The notes under the pieces: generated by a model
The model's database searches: none
Seen by the model: the letters and a program-made list of their open reading frames with translations, nothing else
What the model was told of the DNA's origin: nothing
In this document: one piece after another, positions 21,683-25,508 of the stretch
Numbering within the stretch: the stretch's first letter is position 1
Layout of the letters: the number at the start of each line of letters is the position of its first letter
Origin: JAUXFS01 sp050329575
GTDB taxonomy: Bacteria > Pseudomonadota > Alphaproteobacteria > Rhodospirillales > Defluviicoccaceae
Direction of reading: 5' to 3'
Length of the DNA: 25,508 nucleotides
Assembly: GCA_050329575.1 (NCBI GenBank)
Contig: JBHJOP010000061.1
Location: forward strand, 1 to 25,508
Translations under genes and position numbers: made by a program

Positions 21683-22249
21683 TCAATTCAGCGGACGATC
21701 GATCTTGACGGTCGGCAGCTGTTCGTCCAGTCGCTTGACGACCTCGTCGGTGATGTCCAGTGCGGGATTGAAGAAGGCGGTCTGATCCCGTCTCAGGATC
21801 AGCGACAGCTGCCGTTCGGTGAAGATCTGCAGGACGATGTCGTTGAGTGCCGTTTCCACCTGTCGCATGGCGGCTGCCTGGGTCTGGTCCAGCGCGCGCT
21901 TGCGCCGGAGCATCTCGTCCTGGGCGCCGAGCGCACGCTGCTCCAGTTGACGCCTCTCCTCGTCGTAGGCGTCGGCCGGGAAAACGGTCGTCAGCCGGCG
22001 GGCGAGCTCCTCCTGGGCCTGTCTCAGTTCGTCCTCCACCTTGCCGGCATCGGCGCGGAAGCCCTCCAGGTGGGGACGCAGCTGTGCGTTGATGCTTTTC
22101 ACCGCGGCCGACTCGTTGATGACCTTGCCGACGTCGACGACGGCGATCTTGAGCGGCTCCAGCGCCGCCTGCGGGTTGGCGACGGCTATCGTCGGGAGCG
22201 CGAACGCGAGCGCGGCGGTGAGCAGGGCGGCGAGGCGCGTGGACCTCAT
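21683..22249 (-). CDS. skp: Periplasmic chaperone Skp / OmpH family
   Basis: This 188-residue secreted protein has a signal peptide (1-24, ending TIAVA) and the OmpH pattern: a short strand IAVVDVGKVINESAAVKS, a long charged coiled coil (~60-150, rich in Glu, Arg, Gln and Ala), and a final hydrophobic stretch DIVLQIFTERQLSLILRRDQ.. with the typical 'D.T..V...LD' ending. Skp holds unfolded outer-membrane proteins in the periplasm for delivery to BamA. The ATG is three bases after the bamA stop. Normally lpxD follows; here there is a 288-base gap and then fabZ. No terminator with a T-run was found in that gap. Confidence 0.9.
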   Translation of the reverse strand: MRSTRLAALLTAALAFALPTIAVANPQAALEPLKIAVVDVGKVINESAAVKSINAQLRPHLEGFRADAGKVEDELRQAQEELARRLTTVFPADAYDEERRQLEQRALGAQDEMLRRKRALDQTQAAAMRQVETALNDIVLQIFTERQLSLILRRDQTAFFNPALDITDEVVKRLDEQLPTVKIDRPLN

Positions 22250-22252
22250 CGA

Positions 22253-24541
22253 TCAGAAGCTCGTGCCGAAATTGATCCGCAGCATTTCCGTATCGTCGAA
22301 GCTCTCCTTCTTGACCGGGAAGCCGAGGTCGATGCCGATCGGACCGAACGGCGACACCCAGGTGATGCCGGCCCCCACCGAGATGCGAATGCTGGCGGGG
22401 TCCTCAACCGTCGGACCGCTCGGCTGGAGTTTCCAGGCGCTGCCGAAGTCGCTGAAGATCCGGCTTCTGATCCCCAACTCGTCGGGGAGGCCGAAGAACG
22501 GGAACGAAAGCTGTACGGTGCCGGTATAGAAAAACTCGCCACCGAGCGCGTCGTCGGTGGTGACGTCGCGGGGACCGACGCCGTCGGTGGCGAACCCGCG
22601 AAGGTCGTCTCCGCCGATGAAGAACCGGTCGAGGAGTTCGACGTCGTCGCCGAAGATCCCGATGACATTGCCGACCGAGCCCCCCACCTTCAACACCCAC
22701 TTGTCGGCGACGGGATAGAAGTAGCTGCCATCGAGGCGGTGGCGGAGGTAGCGGACATCCCCGCCGATCCCGGCGAAGTCGGTGGTAAAACTCGCGACAT
22801 ACCCTTCCGACGGATTGATCCTGCTGTCCCGGACGTCATAGGTGAGCGTATGGGAGAGCACCGAAGGGTAGGTCGTTCCTTCGGTCTCCTTGACGAACGG
22901 GGAGGCATCGTTGGGAACGTCCTTGATCTGCGCCTGTTTGAACGAGTAACGCCAGCTCTGCCGCAGGTCCTCGGTCACGGGGTAACTGGCACGCAGCGCC
23001 GCGCCCGTATCCTGGGTGTCGAACGAACTCTCGCTCTGGCGGTCGACCCGGGTATGAAAGATGTCGAAACCGGCGGCGATCTCGCGTCCGAGGAAGTACG
23101 GCTCAGTGAAGCTCACGTCGGCCTGCTGGTTCTTCTGCCCGACGAGAACTCCCAGCCGCACGTCCTGGCCACGCCCCAGCAGGTTGCGTTCCCGAATGCT
23201 GAAGTCGCCCAGGAAGCCGCTGGACGTCGAGAAACCGGCACCGATCGACAGCGAGCCTGTCGACTTCTCCTCCACCGACGTCCGAATCACCACCTTGTCG
23301 GGCGTCGTGCCGGGAATCTCCTCGATGTCCACCCGTTCGAAGTAGTCCAGATCCTGGAGTCGCCGGCGCGACCGTTGGACCTTCGCCGCGTTGAAGGCGT
23401 CGCCTTCGACGAGGCGAAATTCGCGGCGAATGACCTCGTCGAGGGTGCGGACGTTGCCGGAGATGTCGATGCGCTCGACGAACACCCGCGGGCCCTCGTT
23501 GACTTCAAACGTGACGTTGACCTTCCGCGCCTCGCGATCCCGGTCGATCCGGGGACGAACGTCCACGAAGGCATAGCCGAGGTCGCCGACCGCGGCGTTC
23601 AAGCCGTCGATCGCCTTCTCCACCGCATCGGCGTTGTACCAGTCGCCGCTGTCGATCTCCATCGACGAGCGCACCCGCGCCGGATCCAGGTCACGCAGGG
23701 TGGTTTCGATGTCGACGTCGCCGAAGCGATAGCGATCGCCCTCCTCGACGGTGAAGGTGATGTAGAAGCTGCGGCGGTCGGGGGTGAGTTCGGCGAGTGC
23801 CGAATCGACCCGGAAATCGGCGTATCCCTTCGACAGGTAGAACCGCCGCAACAGCTCCCGGTCGAATGCCAGCCGGTCGGGATCGTAGGTGTCCTCGGTC
23901 GACAGGAATCGCCACCAGCGCGACTCCCGGGTCCGGATCACCTCGCGCAGCCGCGAATCACCGAACCTCTTGTTGCCGACGAAGCGGATGCTCTCGACCG
24001 TGGTGACGTCGCCCTCGTCGATCTCGAACACCACGTCGACCCGGTTCTGCGGCAGCTGGATGACCTTCGGATCGACAGTCGCGGCGAACCGTCCGCCGCG
24101 ACGATACAGGGTCAGAATGCGGCGGACGTCGCTCTGGACCTTGGTGCGGGTGAAGATCACTCGCGGCCGCAGGCTGATCTCCGCCTCGAGGGTCTCGTCG
24201 TCGAGCCGCCTGTTGCCCTCGAAGGCGATGCGGTTGATCACCGGGTTCTCGACCACCCTGACAACCAGCGCGTCGCCGACCTGGTTGATGGTGACGTCGG
24301 CGAACAGACCGGTCGCGAACAGGCTCTTCAGCGACCGGTCGATCCGACCGGGATCGAAGGGGTCCCCCTCCTGAATCAGCAGATAGGAGCGGACGGTGTT
24401 CGCCTCGATGCGCTGTATCCCCTCGACGACGATACGGGCGACGGTCTCATCGGACTGCGCCCGCGCCGGCAGCGAGAACGCCCAGATCGACGCGACCGCG
24501 AGCACACAGGCAGACACCCAAAGGGCGAGCGAGCGCGGCAA
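22253..24541 (-). CDS. bamA: Outer membrane protein assembly factor BamA (Omp85)
   Basis: The 762-residue outer-membrane protein inserts beta-barrel proteins. Signal peptide ~1-28 (ending PARAQ); five POTRA domains (~30-430), the first with IVVEGIQRIEANTVRSYLL and the last with ISGNVRTLDEVIRREF; then a 16-strand barrel. The barrel has the conserved loop-6 motif as DDLRGF, the GVGPRD segment, SPFGPIGIDLGFP, and a C-terminal beta-signal ending in Phe (RINFGTSF). The start is TTG at 24541 with GGAGG four bases upstream. It lies between rseP (21 bases) and skp (3 bases), the standard order. Its full length and intact signature motifs show that the outer membrane itself is still built here. Confidence 0.97.
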   Translation of the reverse strand: MPRSLALWVSACVLAVASIWAFSLPARAQSDETVARIVVEGIQRIEANTVRSYLLIQEGDPFDPGRIDRSLKSLFATGLFADVTINQVGDALVVRVVENPVINRIAFEGNRRLDDETLEAEISLRPRVIFTRTKVQSDVRRILTLYRRGGRFAATVDPKVIQLPQNRVDVVFEIDEGDVTTVESIRFVGNKRFGDSRLREVIRTRESRWWRFLSTEDTYDPDRLAFDRELLRRFYLSKGYADFRVDSALAELTPDRRSFYITFTVEEGDRYRFGDVDIETTLRDLDPARVRSSMEIDSGDWYNADAVEKAIDGLNAAVGDLGYAFVDVRPRIDRDREARKVNVTFEVNEGPRVFVERIDISGNVRTLDEVIRREFRLVEGDAFNAAKVQRSRRRLQDLDYFERVDIEEIPGTTPDKVVIRTSVEEKSTGSLSIGAGFSTSSGFLGDFSIRERNLLGRGQDVRLGVLVGQKNQQADVSFTEPYFLGREIAAGFDIFHTRVDRQSESSFDTQDTGAALRASYPVTEDLRQSWRYSFKQAQIKDVPNDASPFVKETEGTTYPSVLSHTLTYDVRDSRINPSEGYVASFTTDFAGIGGDVRYLRHRLDGSYFYPVADKWVLKVGGSVGNVIGIFGDDVELLDRFFIGGDDLRGFATDGVGPRDVTTDDALGGEFFYTGTVQLSFPFFGLPDELGIRSRIFSDFGSAWKLQPSGPTVEDPASIRISVGAGITWVSPFGPIGIDLGFPVKKESFDDTEMLRINFGTSF

Positions 24542-24562
24542 GCGACCTCCGGAGCAACAAAG

Positions 24563-25508
24563 TCAAGTGATCAACTGGCGGAAAAACTCGAGAACCTTCA
24601 GGCTGACGAGATCGTTCCAGGTCGCGAAGATCATCAGAATGAACACGAGAATCAAGCCGAAGCGGAAGCCGTACTCCTGAAAACGCCGGTCGAGCGGTTT
24701 TCCCCTGACGGCTTCGACGGTGTAGAACGCCAAGTGCCCGCCGTCCAGCATCGGGATCGGAAGCAGATTGATCAACCCGAGATTGATCGACAGGGCGGCC
24801 ATGAAGAACACGAAGCTGACGAAGCCGCCCTGGGCCATCTGCCCGGAGATCTGAGCGATGCGCAACGGCCCTCCCAACTCGTCGGCGTTCCGCGAGCCGC
24901 TGACGATCTGACCCAGCGCGGTCAGGATCTGCGCCGTGAGACCGAAGGTCCGTTCGACCGCGGTGCCGACCGCGGCGAACGGGCCGAGCCGTTCGTACTG
25001 GACCTGCTCCGGATCGGGCCTGACGCCGAGGAGCCCGATGATCCGCTTCTCACCGTCCGCGACACCGACCTCGGATGGGCGGGGGGTCGCCGTCAGGCTC
25101 AGCTCCTCCCCTTCGCGCACGACATCGAAGCGAAGCGCGATCCCCGGGCGCTCGCTGACGATGCGGCGCATATCCTCGAACAGGGCCACCGATTCGCCAT
25201 CGATCCGGACCACCCGATCGCCGGGGCGAAACCCGGCCTCCGCCGCCGCGCTGTCGTCCTGGATGGCGCCGATCCCAGCCACCGGCGCCGGCATGCCGAA
25301 AATGCCGAACAACCCCGCCAGCAGCACGATCGCGAACAGGAAGTTGGCCACCGGGCCGGCGGCAACGATCGCCGCGCGCTGGCCGAGCCGCTTTCTGTGG
25401 AACGAAACCGCCTCCTCGGCGGGAGTCATCGGCGGCGGCTCCCCGTCGCCGTCGAAATCGTGCTCGCCGAACATCTTGACGTAGCCGCCGAGCGGGATCG
25501 CGCTAATC
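24563..25508 (-). CDS. rseP: Site-2 protease RseP, N-terminus outside window
   Basis: The frame is open to the right edge and enters with ISAIPLGGYVKMFGEHD, the conserved segment after the first membrane helix, so the HExxH zinc site and the start lie beyond 25508. Visible parts are the membrane segment GPVANFLFAIVLL, a single PDZ domain (AAEAGFRPGDRVVRIDGESV), and the C-terminal site INLLPIPMLDGGHLAFY with the third zinc ligand Asp. Gamma-proteobacterial RseP has two PDZ domains; only one is seen here. The enzyme cleaves transmembrane anti-sigma factors and remnant signal peptides in the inner membrane. It heads the rseP-bamA-skp set. Confidence 0.95.
   Translation of the reverse strand, partial: ISAIPLGGYVKMFGEHDFDGDGEPPPMTPAEEAVSFHRKRLGQRAAIVAAGPVANFLFAIVLLAGLFGIFGMPAPVAGIGAIQDDSAAAEAGFRPGDRVVRIDGESVALFEDMRRIVSERPGIALRFDVVREGEELSLTATPRPSEVGVADGEKRIIGLLGVRPDPEQVQYERLGPFAAVGTAVERTFGLTAQILTALGQIVSGSRNADELGGPLRIAQISGQMAQGGFVSFVFFMAALSINLGLINLLPIPMLDGGHLAFYTVEAVRGKPLDRRFQEYGFRFGLILVFILMIFATWNDLVSLKVLEFFRQLIT

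Noticed and set aside
1..25508. CRISPR array, tRNA/rRNA genes, insertion sequence or prophage
   Set aside because: No regular spacer repeats, no tRNA-like cloverleaf, no transposase or integrase motif was found in any frame.

Overview
The window is a high-GC (roughly 65-70 %) chromosomal segment that reads as an alphaproteobacterium, most likely near the Rhodospirillales. The evidence is the recG / sdhE-mfd neighbourhood, the TauE/SafE + TIGR02186 (Alph_Pro_TM) + universal-stress-protein cluster, alphaproteobacterial-type FabZ and LpxI sequences, and PEP-CTERM-like sorting tails with the 'PIPAALPLFATALAGLGLL' form. The taxon is inferred from family resemblance only. No tRNA, rRNA, CRISPR, transposase or phage gene was seen.

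Layout, left to right. (1) Positions 3-2968 (+): the 3' part of a GH114-like glycosidase gene, then a TPR-containing SPINDLY-type O-GlcNAc transferase. (2) 3041-4975 (+): two paralogous secreted proteins with C-terminal sorting tails. Each has its own candidate sigma70 promoter and a near-identical UUCG-loop terminator, so this is a duplicated transcription unit. (3) 4988-8738 (-): sdhE-mfd, divergent from recG (8809-10890, +). (4) 10887-11636 (-): a DUF502 membrane protein that shares a CTAG stop overlap with recG. (5) 11829-12922 (+): a Nudix hydrolase and a double-ACT GcvR-like protein. (6) 13112-16252 (+): TauE/SafE permease, TIGR02186 membrane protein, a Usp-like protein and a pirin. (7) 16259-19949 (-): phosphoribulokinase, transketolase and ribulose-phosphate epimerase. 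Together these interconvert pentose phosphates and make ribulose-1,5-bisphosphate, which points to a Calvin-type carbon-fixation operon. A near-consensus promoter with a 14-bp palindrome in its spacer, about 370 bases upstream, probably controls it. (8) 20498-25508 (-): rseP (cut by the right edge), bamA, skp, fabZ and a truncated lpxI.

The most notable feature is block 8. The usual order in this class is rseP-bamA-skp-lpxD-fabZ-lpxA-lpxI-lpxB. Here lpxD is missing between skp and fabZ, lpxA is missing between fabZ and lpxI, lpxI stops after its N-terminal domain, and no lpxB follows. The outer-membrane-protein assembly genes and the fatty-acid gene are kept while every lipid A gene of the operon is gone or broken. 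This suggests a lineage that has lost, relocated or replaced lipid A. Other points worth checking are the operator-like palindrome and structured leader of the prk operon, a plant/cyanobacterial-like PRK lacking the P-loop cysteine, the duplicated sorting-tail genes next to a protein O-GlcNAc transferase, and the TauE-TIGR02186-Usp-pirin module.
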